41,904 bases of DNA from a virus (IMGVR_UViG_3300000243_000004:1-41904); one strand, 5' to 3'. Shown: positions 15,803-24,830, counted from the first letter of the stretch. Numbers and translations are program-made. Notes: generated by a model not told the origin, from the sequence alone.

Positions 15803-18072
15803 TATATAAGTAAATTAGGTGTTTCAAAATTTGAAAAAGAATTAAACACCGGACCTTCAGATTTTAAAACACTAGTTGGTACAACATCTACTCTACTGGG
15901 AACATAATTAATATTACCTTTACCACTTGAATAGTTATTTTTACCTCCTGTTGTTGCTAACCCAATATACTGCTCTTTTCCGTATTCTCCAACGAATGTT
16001 CCACCTCCTTTTAACTTAGCACCATTTTTAGGTGGGAAGAAATTCTTTTGTACTCGGGGTACAAAATCATGGATTGGTATAAAGTTAAACCCTGTAACTC
16101 TAATTATCATAGGTAATTCCTTAACTGAAGGGTCACTTAATATAGTTGAACCATCTTGTGCAAAGGCTTTATTTCCTTCATCGGGGAGAGCTATTTCCCA
16201 AGGTGATTCTGTTGGGATTTCTAAATTTAATCCTGTCATTATACCAACTTGTTCATAACACCAACCCCCTATTGTTAATGATATTAAGTTTCCACCCATA
16301 TAACCTTCTGGTGAATAATCAGGGGCACATACTGAGGCTAAGTAATTTAGCTTTTGATGCATTGGTATTAATTCTTGTTTTGATTGAGCTGCTACAGTCC
16401 AGGATAAAGACATTTGTCTATCAAATCCTTGGTATTTATAAAATTTTTCACCCCTACCCATGTATTTTTGATCTTGCCAGTCAGCAGTAAAATTATCGCT
16501 CATACCATCAATAAAAGCTCTAAAGTGAATATATGTTTTTATATTTGGGTCTCCATTCTTTATTACCCCAATCCTAAATTTTACTAAATCATTTTTAATA
16601 TTATCTGTGGTAGGTGAACTTGATTGATATATAGGTAAAGCATTAATTTTATCTAAAGCTTGTTTATAACCAGAATTTTGTGATACTGTTAAATCTTGTC
16701 CTTCTTCTTGTCTACCAATAGTATAACTTATTCTATTTGCTCTTTTACCTGGGTCTCCTAAGTTAACTCTGTTTTCAATTTTATTATCATTAACATAGTT
16801 TAAACTATTAGGAATAAATTGATTTCCATTAGGTGCTATGTCTTTAGTAAAGTTTGTAATATTGTTTTGATTTCCTGTTTTAGAAAATGGTTCTTTACTT
16901 GATATTTGTTCTTGTGATAGTTGTAGTTGTGGGGTTCTGTCTAATATCCCACTATTAAATGCCTTTCCATTATTTTTAGTTGACAATGAAAAAGGATCAT
17001 CATTTTGTTCGTAAACACTAAAAGTTTGTACTTTTCCATTTCCTAAAAAGGCGCTTTTAATAGAAGTATTTGCGTTTTGTAAAATAAAACTATTTCCTAA
17101 ATATGCCGCACTTGCTCCTACTCTAAGGAATTGGTCATTAGTTATAGCGTTACTTAAGTTTTCATCATTTACTGTAGGACTAATGTTTATATCTCCTATA
17201 GTATAAGAAGTTTTGCCTCCACTTCCTATTTGGTTAGCCCTTGATAAAGGACTACTACCAAAATTGTTAGTATCGAATGGATTTGCAAAACTAGAAAATC
17301 TAGTTGCTGACCCCCAAGTTACTTTTGGTTTTTCTCTTGTTGTATTGGGATTATTAATACCTGTTCTTTGGTCACCTACCATTACAATGTTGGTTTTACC
17401 AACACCTAAAATAGCACCTGGCCCCCCAGAATAAGAATATAAATTATTAACACCTTGAGTATCTGTATTAACTTTGTCAAGTAAACCAAATAATCTACTT
17501 TTAGGACCATCAGTTGCATTAGTATGGATAGTATTTAAATATGTAGGTAAACCTAAAAGAGAATTTCCATCAGGGGATCCAACTGTAGTTTTAAAATTAA
17601 ATCCTAAACCTTGTTTATCTAAATGAAGTCCTATAGCATTACCTGCTGCTTGACCTATTGTAGATAAAGGTAGATATATACCCTGGTTTAATGGGGGTAC
17701 TAAACTACGTAAAAGATTACCAATAGATGTTCCTTCAGGTGGGGGTGTATCCGATTCTTTAAATTCTTTATACCCTACTTGAGAACTAACATTAGTTAAA
17801 GATAATAAATTTTGTTTTGCTATAAATAAAGGTCCTCTAGGAGATTTAAAATCGAAAAACATTTTAGTCATCCTTGAAACATCATTACCTATAATCTTAG
17901 GTAATAGTGTACCCCCTCTTAGTAAAAAATCTGGACCACCTGTTCTTCCTACATCAGAAAGGTCTTCCGGGATTGATGTTTTTACATAGGGTTGGTTGCT
18001 ATTACCTCCTCCAATTGTATCTTTACCATATCTTAAAGATTTAAGATTGGTTGTTAGGTTAACTAATGCCAT
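15802..18072 (-). CDS. Baseplate/tail protein with tube-like C-terminal domain
   Basis: The 756 residues split into a long Asn/Gly/Ser-rich N-terminal part (about 1-480) and a compact domain at about 497-675. The domain has FRAFIDGMSDNF, YMGRGEKFYKYQGFDR and KLNYLASVCAP elements. From memory, similar segments occur in tail-tube-associated baseplate proteins of T4-like phages (gp48/gp54-type tube initiators). No signal or membrane helix is present. It is coupled to the downstream LysM gene by a one-base overlap, and may connect tube, tape measure and hub. The exact T4 counterpart is uncertain. Confidence 0.6.
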   Translation of the reverse strand: MALVNLTTNLKSLRYGKDTIGGGNSNQPYVKTSIPEDLSDVGRTGGPDFLLRGGTLLPKIIGNDVSRMTKMFFDFKSPRGPLFIAKQNLLSLTNVSSQVGYKEFKESDTPPPEGTSIGNLLRSLVPPLNQGIYLPLSTIGQAAGNAIGLHLDKQGLGFNFKTTVGSPDGNSLLGLPTYLNTIHTNATDGPKSRLFGLLDKVNTDTQGVNNLYSYSGGPGAILGVGKTNIVMVGDQRTGINNPNTTREKPKVTWGSATRFSSFANPFDTNNFGSSPLSRANQIGSGGKTSYTIGDINISPTVNDENLSNAITNDQFLRVGASAAYLGNSFILQNANTSIKSAFLGNGKVQTFSVYEQNDDPFSLSTKNNGKAFNSGILDRTPQLQLSQEQISSKEPFSKTGNQNNITNFTKDIAPNGNQFIPNSLNYVNDNKIENRVNLGDPGKRANRISYTIGRQEEGQDLTVSQNSGYKQALDKINALPIYQSSSPTTDNIKNDLVKFRIGVIKNGDPNIKTYIHFRAFIDGMSDNFTADWQDQKYMGRGEKFYKYQGFDRQMSLSWTVAAQSKQELIPMHQKLNYLASVCAPDYSPEGYMGGNLISLTIGGWCYEQVGIMTGLNLEIPTESPWEIALPDEGNKAFAQDGSTILSDPSVKELPMIIRVTGFNFIPIHDFVPRVQKNFFPPKNGAKLKGGGTFVGEYGKEQYIGLATTGGKNNYSSGKGNINYVPSRVDVVPTSVLKSEGPVFNSFSNFETPNLLI

Positions 18073-18081
18073 ATCCTACTT

Positions 18082-18309
18082 TTAAGTTGGAAGGTTATCC
18101 AAATATCTTGTAGGTGTTGCTGGAGACTCTAATGTTGATGGTGGAGGTAAAACTCCATTTACTGGAGATACATTTGCTGCATCTGGGTTTCCTATAGTAG
18201 AATATTGTCTATGTAAAGTAGACGTTGAAAATTCTGGTGTACTAGGTGTTGACCCATTCAGACTTGTAGCTGAAGCTTGACCTGATGTTAATTTGTTTAA
18301 TAAACTCAT
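18082..18309 (-). CDS. Small Ser/Thr/Pro-rich tail-region protein
   Basis: The 75 residues are rich in Ser, Thr, Pro and Asn, with an extended look (NGVLPPPSTLESPATPTR) and no predicted core. It has its own late-type promoter motif 14 bases upstream and lies between the tape measure and the 756-residue tail gene. A structural linker or assembly protein in the tail is plausible. I do not recognise a family. Confidence 0.6.
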   Translation of the reverse strand: MSLLNKLTSGQASATSLNGSTPSTPEFSTSTLHRQYSTIGNPDAANVSPVNGVLPPPSTLESPATPTRYLDNLPT

Positions 18310-18323
18310 AATTGTTTGTTTTA

Positions 18324-18333
18324 TTATAAATAT
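18324..18333 (-). promoter_or_regulatory. Late-type promoter motif
   Basis: The sense strand reads ATATTTATAA, followed by TAAAAC, 14 bases before the ATG of the 75-residue gene. Confidence 0.6.
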
Positions 18334-18337
18334 TAAA

Positions 18338-20776
18338 TTATTGTACTTCGTACATACCTAGAGGAGCCATTTCTGGTGTCTTCTTAATTAGTTGTGATTG
18401 GCCCGTTAACATTTCGCTTAATAGTTTTTCTATCTTGCTATTATCCGTAACTACTGTGGTTTGGTTTGTTTGAGTTTGACCTCCTTGCATCATTTTAGAG
18501 GCTCCGGGGGCAGCTATAAGATCATCGTTTGGTGATAATTCAAATAAACCTCCTTCTTTTGTAGATATTTGTGTTTTACCATCCGCGGGTGAATTAACAT
18601 CACCAACTGATGTTGCAGCCGCTATACCACCTACTAATGCTCCTACCCCTGCAATTGCTAAAGGTATACCAAAAGGGCCTAAACTTGCAGAACCTGTAAA
18701 AATACTTGCTACTGCTGTAATTACGGACTTTACAGCTAAAAATGCTGCTTTTGCACCCATTACAGCTAACAATGTACCTAAACCAGATAATACTGCAGAA
18801 ATTACAACCATAGCGCCTTCGGACTGGGCTAACCAACCAGCAACAGATGCGAACGCATCTACTATAGGGGCAAACATGGATCCAATTGCGGTAAAAAACT
18901 CACTAATTTTACCCATTGAGGCTTCCATTTTTTCAGATGCTGTAGCTTGATCTAACATAGCATCCAAACCACCTTCTTGTGCTTCTTTTTGTGCTTGGGC
19001 TAAACCTACTTCTTTAATTCTAGCATTTAAGACTCTTTCTCTTCTTTCTGCTTCATCTCCACTAGCCCCCGCTATTGCTTCTTGAGTAAATAAGGTTTGT
19101 GCTAAGTCTTCCCTAGACATCCCAACAGCTTTAGCTAATGCTTCTTGCTGTATTCTATTCATAGCAGTAAATTCAGCAGAGTTACCTGCTTGTTCTGCTA
19201 TTTCTTTTGCTACAGTTGCGAAATCATTATTTAACGCTGCTTGTCTTGCTTTTTCTAAATTAATATCTTTATTTAATAATAACTCAGCTTCTAACTCATT
19301 TGAAATAGAAGATTCAAAATCAAGTAAACTACCCGCTATTGCATCTATTTTACTCATCTCCATCCCTAAGGATTTTGCTATTGTAACTGCTTCTGCTAAG
19401 GCTGCAGGATTTTTACCTAGTGATAGGGTAGTTGATGCTGATAATTTACTAACATCTTTTAATACTTCTTTACTATTAATAAATAAACCACTAGATTCAT
19501 TTAAAGCGTTTACTTGGTTTATTAAACTATCTGCATTGTCATCAAAGGAAGCACCGTTAGCAAGGGATAATTTTTGTACCCCCATTAATTCTTCATTAGT
19601 TAACCCTGCAGTTTCCCTTAATTTAGTGAAAGTTGTTAATTGGTCATTTGAAAGTACAACCGATGTACCTAATGCATCATTTATTGATAATAAAGTTTCA
19701 CCTAAGCCCTCACTAGATACGAATAAACTATCTGCTCCTAATGAAGCATCCATAAATCCACTAGCTACGCCTCTTGCTTCACTGTTAGTAAGATTTAATC
19801 CTTTAGCTATATTACCTGTAGTGGTATCAAATCTTTTAAAACCATCAGCAATTTGGGTTACAATCATACTGAGGCCTTTCATAGCAATTGCTAATACTAC
19901 CATAGGGTCAGCTAATGCTTTTTTAGCGGCATTACCCATGAGTTCAAAACTTTTACCCATGACCCTTTGTTTCTTTTCTGAATCGGAAAGTATTTCATCT
20001 CCATCTTCTAAACTTGCAGAGTATTCATCTAACTCTTTATTAATGGTACCAAACCCCATAGCACTAGATAAAGCACCTAGACCTATTTTGTCCATAAAAC
20101 CTTCAGCACCTTTTAAAACGGCACCAGTAATACCTAAATTTTCATTTATCTTTTTGATTTTTTTAATTTCTTCTTCTCTTTTTTCATTTTGAGTAGTTAA
20201 CGCTTCTATGTTTTGATTTGAGTATATAGCTTGTTGGGCACTAACCCCTAACCCTTTTATAGCAGAATCAAGGGCACCTTCAGCCCCTGCTTGTTTCCTT
20301 TGGGATTGTTTAAGTGAATAGTCATCTAACACCCCAGTTTTTGAAGCAGTTTCAAGTATTTTTTCTTGAATTCCTTTTTCTTTAGCAATATTAGAAGCAA
20401 TAGCATTAGCTATTTTTACCCTCTCTTTCTCTTTGCTATTTAGGGCATCAGTTAAGGCGTTTTCGAGTTTTTTACCTTTTTGGATTAAGTCTGTATTTTT
20501 CGCAATTTGCTTTTGAATGCTACCTATATCAGATAAACCACTCTTTTGTCCTAAAATTTCACTTGAAATCTGTTTGTTAACTTTAAGTAAGTTTTGATCA
20601 AATGTGGAACGTTTTGTAGAAATACCTTGGACTTCTTTAATAGAGTCAACTAAGGATGAAGCTAAACCTACAGCATCAGCATCTAAAGAATTTAGTTTTT
20701 GTTTAGTTTTTAACCTCTGTTCTTCTATAGCCGCTAGTTGTTTAGCTCTTTCAATATCCTGTTCGTCTACTGCCAT
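18338..20776 (-). CDS. Tail tape measure protein
   Basis: This 812-residue protein sets tail length and is ejected with the DNA. The N-terminal 250 residues are charged coiled coil; a hydrophobic patch lies near 290-315 and a larger one near 656-722 (VVISAVLSGLGTLLAVMG, then GIPLAIAGVGALVGGIAAA). The middle is Ala/Leu-rich helical with few aromatics, which is typical of tape measures. It lies directly after the tail-assembly pair, the standard gene order. T4 uses gp29 (590 residues), so this tail is predicted to be longer if the usual length scaling holds. It has its own late-type promoter motif. Confidence 0.85.
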   Translation of the reverse strand: MAVDEQDIERAKQLAAIEEQRLKTKQKLNSLDADAVGLASSLVDSIKEVQGISTKRSTFDQNLLKVNKQISSEILGQKSGLSDIGSIQKQIAKNTDLIQKGKKLENALTDALNSKEKERVKIANAIASNIAKEKGIQEKILETASKTGVLDDYSLKQSQRKQAGAEGALDSAIKGLGVSAQQAIYSNQNIEALTTQNEKREEEIKKIKKINENLGITGAVLKGAEGFMDKIGLGALSSAMGFGTINKELDEYSASLEDGDEILSDSEKKQRVMGKSFELMGNAAKKALADPMVVLAIAMKGLSMIVTQIADGFKRFDTTTGNIAKGLNLTNSEARGVASGFMDASLGADSLFVSSEGLGETLLSINDALGTSVVLSNDQLTTFTKLRETAGLTNEELMGVQKLSLANGASFDDNADSLINQVNALNESSGLFINSKEVLKDVSKLSASTTLSLGKNPAALAEAVTIAKSLGMEMSKIDAIAGSLLDFESSISNELEAELLLNKDINLEKARQAALNNDFATVAKEIAEQAGNSAEFTAMNRIQQEALAKAVGMSREDLAQTLFTQEAIAGASGDEAERRERVLNARIKEVGLAQAQKEAQEGGLDAMLDQATASEKMEASMGKISEFFTAIGSMFAPIVDAFASVAGWLAQSEGAMVVISAVLSGLGTLLAVMGAKAAFLAVKSVITAVASIFTGSASLGPFGIPLAIAGVGALVGGIAAATSVGDVNSPADGKTQISTKEGGLFELSPNDDLIAAPGASKMMQGGQTQTNQTTVVTDNSKIEKLLSEMLTGQSQLIKKTPEMAPLGMYEVQ

Positions 20777-20788
20777 GTAAGTGTTTTG

Positions 20789-20798
20789 TTATAAATAT
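20789..20798 (-). promoter_or_regulatory. Late-type promoter motif
   Basis: The sense strand reads ATATTTATAA, followed by CAAAAC, 12 bases before the tape measure ATG. Confidence 0.6.
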
Positions 20799-20800
20799 TA

Positions 20801-21067
20801 TTACTTATAACTTGTTTTACCTTTATATGCTTTACTTGCTTCGGCAAATGCTGGAGTGTTAACTTTACCGTCAGTATTGACTAGATTTTTAGCACCTTTA
20901 CCCCCATTAGAAGCCTTTTCGTTTGCTTTTTTCTCTTCATCATAATATGACCTCATTTCACTATACGTAAATTTACGCAACCAGATAGGCATATTATATA
21001 TTGTGATATAATCATACCCTCCTTTACCATGAAATAATATTTGGTGGATCTGTGAGAATAGGTTCAT
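20801..21067 (-). CDS. Tail assembly protein, second member of a pair (possible frameshift product)
   Basis: From ATG 21065-21067 the frame gives 88 residues (MNLFSQIHQILFHGKGGYD...); a GTG six bases upstream is an alternative. The N-terminal motif FSQIHQILFHGKGGYDYIT and a later NMPIWLRKF are followed by a low-complexity lysine-rich tail. It precedes the tape measure gene, where tail-assembly chaperone partners usually sit. The frame is open upstream through nine codons to a T7 run inside the preceding gene, immediately beyond a TGA. The protein may therefore be made mainly as a C-terminal extension of the 241-residue protein by frameshifting (predicted 336-residue fusion). Independent initiation is also possible, because GAGG abuts the ATG. 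Confidence 0.65.
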   Translation of the reverse strand: MNLFSQIHQILFHGKGGYDYITIYNMPIWLRKFTYSEMRSYYDEEKKANEKASNGGKGAKNLVNTDGKVNTPAFAEASKAYKGKTSYK

Positions 21068-21086
21068 CCTCACTTGGGGTGTATTA

Positions 21087-21812
21087 CTAGATGTCAGGCC
21101 AAAAAAAGCTCATCCCAATTGGGATGCTTACCTCCTCCCCATCCTCTAGGATGTAATTTAAATCTACATCAGGTTGGTTTTCTTTAATGTGTTCTCTTAA
21201 AGCACGTGAATCCCTTGCTAGTAAATAGTTATCTATATATTCTCTAATTTCTTTAGTACCTGTTTCTCCATCAACTGAAGTAATGATGTATTTTAGGCGA
21301 GTAGACAGTTCAGGTGATGCATCTTTTTGAAGTCTTTTTAATCCTGCTATTTCTTTATCAATTTTACCTTCATCATGTCCCGTTAAGATTTTATATGTAA
21401 TTTTTACTTCAGTACTAGGTAAAGTAAAGTTAAATTCATTTTTGCCTGGTTCGTAATCTTCTTCATTAAATGGTTTATTTTCAAGTATAGATAAATCTAT
21501 ATTTTGTTCTTCACCTTTAATTATTACTTTATAGTTTTTTCCATACCCCAAGACACGAGTAGCAATTAAAAGGGCATTTTTATCACCTACAATTAAATCT
21601 TTTATTTCTATTTTAGATACAATAACGGATTCTAATAATTTATCTAAAACGTTACCCTTTTTAATATAGGATTGGTTAGACAAGATATCTTCTTCCTTTG
21701 CTGTCATGTATTTGATTTCTACCTTACCACTAGATAGGGGGTTTGTTTTAGGATAAATTAATCCTTTAGATGGTAATTCTACTTCTTCGGTTGGGAATTT
21801 AAATTCACTCAT
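21087..21812 (-). CDS. Tail/baseplate assembly protein, T4 gp26-like
   Basis: The 241 residues start with a proline-rich N-terminus (FPTEEVELPSKGLIYP), followed by a conserved-looking core (KYMTAKEEDILSN, GDKNALLIATRVLGYG) and an acidic C-terminus ending SFFWPDI. From memory, proteins of this pattern are annotated as gp26 baseplate hub subunit in T4-like phages. Gene order fits a tail assembly chaperone just before the tape measure gene. It has a G-form promoter 31 bases upstream, after the tube gene terminator. The last 40 bases before the T7 slip candidate are unusually G-rich. Confidence 0.6.
   Translation of the reverse strand: MSEFKFPTEEVELPSKGLIYPKTNPLSSGKVEIKYMTAKEEDILSNQSYIKKGNVLDKLLESVIVSKIEIKDLIVGDKNALLIATRVLGYGKNYKVIIKGEEQNIDLSILENKPFNEEDYEPGKNEFNFTLPSTEVKITYKILTGHDEGKIDKEIAGLKRLQKDASPELSTRLKYIITSVDGETGTKEIREYIDNYLLARDSRALREHIKENQPDVDLNYILEDGEEVSIPIGMSFFWPDI
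21101..21107 (-). other. Candidate programmed frameshift site (T7)
   Basis: The sense strand reads AGC TTT TTT TGG in the frame of the 241-residue protein. A +1 (or -2) slip on the T7 run enters the frame of the downstream 88-residue protein. That frame is blocked by a TGA just upstream, so any shift must occur here. A 14-base perfect palindrome (21112-21125) and an AGGAGG lie upstream. Confidence 0.45.
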
Positions 21813-21843
21813 AGTCTTTATTTAGTTAAAACGTTTTTATCAG

Positions 21844-21854
21844 TTATACATATG
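21844..21854 (-). promoter_or_regulatory. Variant late-type promoter motif (G form)
   Basis: The sense strand reads CATATGTATAA, 31 bases before the gp26-like ATG and directly after the tail tube terminator. Confidence 0.5.
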
Positions 21855-21860
21855 TAATAT

Positions 21861-21886
21861 AAAAAAAAAGCTTGGCAAAGCCAAGC
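21861..21886 (-). terminator. Intrinsic terminator after the tail tube gene
   Basis: On the minus strand a perfect 7-bp stem (GCTTGGC/GCCAAGC) closes a TTT loop and is followed by nine T. It lies 28 bases beyond the tail tube stop codon. Confidence 0.9.
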
Positions 21887-21914
21887 AATTTTATATAATT
21901 TATGTAATTGTTTC

Positions 21915-22403
21915 TTAGAAATTTAAAATACAGTAATCAGGTTGAACTGTTAATTGTAGTTCTACTGCTGCACTTTCATTATCCCAGTTGTAATCTCCGA
22001 AATTTGCTTCGGTAATCATAGCTCCTTTGATAATCCATTCAGATACGATATCTCCTACAGGTCCTAATACGTTCATAGTTAAATCTTTTTTATAGAAATC
22101 ACTATAACCATCTCTACCCGTTACTGACTCATGGTGTAATCTAACCCATTCCATACATGCTTGAGCACCTGATGGTGTAATTGGATCAAATAACGTCATT
22201 TGAATTGTGTTCCAAAGTGTTTTACCTTTAACGTATCTTGCAACGTTAATATGGTTCAACTGAACTGTACCTTGAGTTAATGAAACAGCTCCCATACCTT
22301 TAATTTGGTATGAAGGGATTCCATCTACATACAATATAAACCTGTTTTGTTGTTTCGGTTCAAATGCTGTATAAAATATTTCGTTTGGGTCTAATACTGC
22401 CAT
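21915..22403 (-). CDS. gp19: Tail tube protein, T4 gp19-like
   Basis: Stacked hexamers of this protein form the inner tube of the contractile tail. The 162 residues match gp19 in length (163 in T4) and in character: a compact beta-rich protein with an N-terminal motif NRFILYVDGIPSYQIKG and WNTIQMTLFDPITPSGAQ in the middle. The gene lies between the sheath and the gp26-like gene, with a late-type promoter upstream and a strong terminator downstream. It is therefore its own transcription unit, suiting a protein needed in many copies. Confidence 0.9.
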   Translation of the reverse strand: MAVLDPNEIFYTAFEPKQQNRFILYVDGIPSYQIKGMGAVSLTQGTVQLNHINVARYVKGKTLWNTIQMTLFDPITPSGAQACMEWVRLHHESVTGRDGYSDFYKKDLTMNVLGPVGDIVSEWIIKGAMITEANFGDYNWDNESAAVELQLTVQPDYCILNF

Positions 22404-22418
22404 TGTTATATAATTTTA

Positions 22419-22428
22419 TTATAAATAT
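22419..22428 (-). promoter_or_regulatory. Late-type promoter motif
   Basis: The sense strand reads ATATTTATAA, 15 bases before the tail tube ATG. Here the site lies within a TATAAATATTTATA palindrome, so both orientations of the T4-like octamer occur. Confidence 0.6.
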
Positions 22429-22443
22429 TTATAATTATTGTTT

Positions 22444-24495
22444 TTATTCAGGAAATGTTGCTCCAGTTGGTAAAACATTGAAATCTAGAATAATGAATTC
22501 AGCTGTTTTAGTTGGTTGTAAATAAATCTGACCTACTAGCTCATTTCTATCAATTACATCTGGTGTATTATTTGTAGCATCCATTACTACTTTAAAAGCA
22601 TATAATCCTTGTCTTTGTTGTACTGATTCTAAGTATGGGTTTACATTTGCTAAGAAGTTATTTCTTGTTGCATTTGTATTTTGTTCAAATACTAAGTTAT
22701 CTGATACTTGTGTGATATATCCTTTAAGTGCAATTAATAATCTACGTACATTTACTCTATCTAAAGCACTTGCTCTTTTCTGTAAAGTTTTCTGTCCAAA
22801 TACTACAACTCCACTTCCTGGGAATGTTGCAATTGGGTTTACATTTGCTTCGTATAAAGTATCTCTATTACCTGATGTTAATTTTCTTTCTGCTCTTACT
22901 ACACTTCCTAAAGCTCCTCTAAGTAAACCTGCTGGTGCGAACCATGGGTCTGATGAAGCATCTGTAAATGCGTATACTGCAGGAATATATGTTGAAGCTG
23001 GTGCCCAAACTGTTTGTCCTGTTGATGCATCTACCGTTTGTAACCATGGCCAATAAGTAGCGGCATATGAGCTGTCAAAAGCACTTGCTTGTGTTGTAAC
23101 TGTGTTGATTGACGCGTTATACGCTACAATATCAATTACTGCTATACAATCTGTTCTACCTTGGGCTAATGTTACTAAACCAGTTGTTTGTGCTGCGTGA
23201 TCCTGAGAATTTAATCCTGGGGCAGTTATCACATTAAACTGATAATCATCTGAATTGCTTAGTAGGTTAATTGATTGTGTATAATCATTTGCTCCAATAC
23301 CTTGTATATTGGTTGCATTTATATTTTCATTAAACAATGCATCTCCATTTTCAAAGTTTTTACCTTCAGCATCACCAAATGATCCAGAGCTAATTTTTGG
23401 TAAACTACCAGTAAATTCGCTTTTTGCTTCTCCATTATTATTAAAATAAGAAGGTGTTGGTAAACCTACTTCTGAGACATAGATGTAAGCACTTCTTCGT
23501 GGGTAGTTACCATTTGTTTTAACAAAGAAATCTGTACCATCTTGTTCTACCGTTTCGTATGTATCACCTATTACTTTTGAAATATAATTAACTGCTTGAG
23601 GGTCTAAAGATACATTATTATATGTTTCTAATATAGCCTTTTGTGTTGAAGTATCATTTCCTCTTCTTACTAACAATGAAAACTGTCCTGAAGCTGTGTT
23701 TACAGAAGCTATTTCCCATCTAAGATTATTTGCTGAACCACTATCTAATGTACCATTTGCTGAATCTACTGATTGATAATTATTCATCATCTCACCTTCA
23801 GATATAGTGTTAATTACGAAAGAGGATGTTGTTTGTAAATCATCAGCTGTTAAAGAATATAAAAGGTTAGTTCCAACACCTCCACCTACAATTTCTTGAG
23901 CACCTATGGATTCTGATAGGAAGTTTATTGTATCCCCTACTATGTATCCTGTCCCAGGAGTTGTAATTGTAATATTTGTTACAGATGAAGTTTGGGCTGA
24001 TGCTATTTGTGTTGCAAGTGTTATACTAGCTACTGCTCCGTTTCCACTTCCACCATTAACTGCTACATTTAAAAATTCAGTTCCTCCAGTACTACCTGTA
24101 ATGTTTAGTGCATTCCCATTAGAAATTGAAGAAAGTAATTGATTAGCACCACCAACTAAAGCACCTGATGTTAAAGTACTACCTATAGAGCTTGATGCCT
24201 CAGAGAAAGAACCTGTAACAACACGTGTTACTAATAATGATTGTCCTCCTTGAGCAAAATAATTTCTTGCTGAAATTGAATTTAAATAAGTGTATTGTTG
24301 TGATCCACTTTCTACTGATCCTCCAAATATTGCTTCGTATTGGGAAAAAGTAGAAACTCCTACTGGAATACCAACAGGTCCCATTATTGCGGGTCCTATA
24401 ACAGCTGCACCGTAAGTAACAGGTCTAGCCCCAATAAAGGATGAATCATTTTCTCTTGTTAATACACCGGGAGATATTAATGTTGTCTCTGCCAT
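22444..24495 (-). CDS. gp18: Tail sheath protein, T4 gp18-like
   Basis: This is the contractile sheath subunit, 683 residues (T4 gp18 has 659). The N-terminus (LISPGVLTRENDSSF) and C-terminal region (VNVRRLLIALKGYITQ, then NPYLESVQQRQGLYAFKV) are typical of phage sheaths. Residues about 141-195 form a Gly/Ser/Thr-rich module with a GTGYIVGDTI motif, probably one of the protruding surface domains. The gene stands immediately before the tube gene as in T4, with its own late-type promoter 28 bases upstream. Confidence 0.93.
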   Translation of the reverse strand: MAETTLISPGVLTRENDSSFIGARPVTYGAAVIGPAIMGPVGIPVGVSTFSQYEAIFGGSVESGSQQYTYLNSISARNYFAQGGQSLLVTRVVTGSFSEASSSIGSTLTSGALVGGANQLLSSISNGNALNITGSTGGTEFLNVAVNGGSGNGAVASITLATQIASAQTSSVTNITITTPGTGYIVGDTINFLSESIGAQEIVGGGVGTNLLYSLTADDLQTTSSFVINTISEGEMMNNYQSVDSANGTLDSGSANNLRWEIASVNTASGQFSLLVRRGNDTSTQKAILETYNNVSLDPQAVNYISKVIGDTYETVEQDGTDFFVKTNGNYPRRSAYIYVSEVGLPTPSYFNNNGEAKSEFTGSLPKISSGSFGDAEGKNFENGDALFNENINATNIQGIGANDYTQSINLLSNSDDYQFNVITAPGLNSQDHAAQTTGLVTLAQGRTDCIAVIDIVAYNASINTVTTQASAFDSSYAATYWPWLQTVDASTGQTVWAPASTYIPAVYAFTDASSDPWFAPAGLLRGALGSVVRAERKLTSGNRDTLYEANVNPIATFPGSGVVVFGQKTLQKRASALDRVNVRRLLIALKGYITQVSDNLVFEQNTNATRNNFLANVNPYLESVQQRQGLYAFKVVMDATNNTPDVIDRNELVGQIYLQPTKTAEFIILDFNVLPTGATFPE

Positions 24496-24523
24496 TGTCT
24501 ATAGTTTATTTATTTTTATTTTA

Positions 24524-24533
24524 TTATAAATAT
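24524..24533 (-). promoter_or_regulatory. Late-type promoter motif
   Basis: The sense strand reads ATATTTATAA, followed by TAAAAT, 28 bases before the tail sheath ATG. Confidence 0.6.
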
Positions 24534-24552
24534 TGAAAAGTATTTCAAAAAT

Positions 24553-24804
24553 TTATTCCTTTGGAGTAAATTCTCCGTCTTCTAAATTTATATTACCTTC
24601 ACCATATTTATCTTGTAATTCTTTACCAGTTTTTACTTGGTTGTCTTGAAGGACTTTAAAATCTTTTAATATTTCTTCTTTTTGTGTTTTTAACGCATTA
24701 ATTTGTAGTTCTACACCTCCTAACGCGGCAATAATCTCATTTGTTTTATTTTGATATTCTTGTAATAATTGTAACTCTTTTTTTGATAACTTTTGATTTT
24801 TCAT
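24553..24804 (-). CDS. Small coiled-coil protein
   Basis: The 83 residues are nearly all helix, with heptad-like spacing (LQLLQEYQNKTNEIIAAL, then LQINALKTQKEEILKDFK). A short acidic tail ends in EFTPKE. The pattern is prefoldin-like, but that shape is generic. It lies between the tail-completion candidate and the sheath, with its own late-type promoter, which suggests a virion or assembly role. I do not recognise a specific family. Confidence 0.65.
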   Translation of the reverse strand: MKNQKLSKKELQLLQEYQNKTNEIIAALGGVELQINALKTQKEEILKDFKVLQDNQVKTGKELQDKYGEGNINLEDGEFTPKE

Positions 24805-24820
24805 ATATAAATTGTTTTGT

Positions 24821-24830
24821 TGATAAATAT
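24821..24830 (-). promoter_or_regulatory. Late-type promoter motif
   Basis: The sense strand reads ATATTTATCA, followed by ACAAAAC, 16 bases before the ATG of the coiled-coil gene. Confidence 0.55.

Noticed and set aside
18324-18331. TATAAATA on the plus strand as T4-type late promoters for plus-strand transcription
   Set aside because: The octamer occurs on the plus strand at many gene starts, but no plus-strand genes exist. The consistent spacing to minus-strand ATGs supports the reverse-complement reading.
19536-20192. A 218-codon plus-strand open frame opposite the tape measure gene
   Set aside because: It mirrors the low-complexity Ala/Leu coding of the tape measure gene, every supported gene is on the minus strand, and there is no promoter for it.
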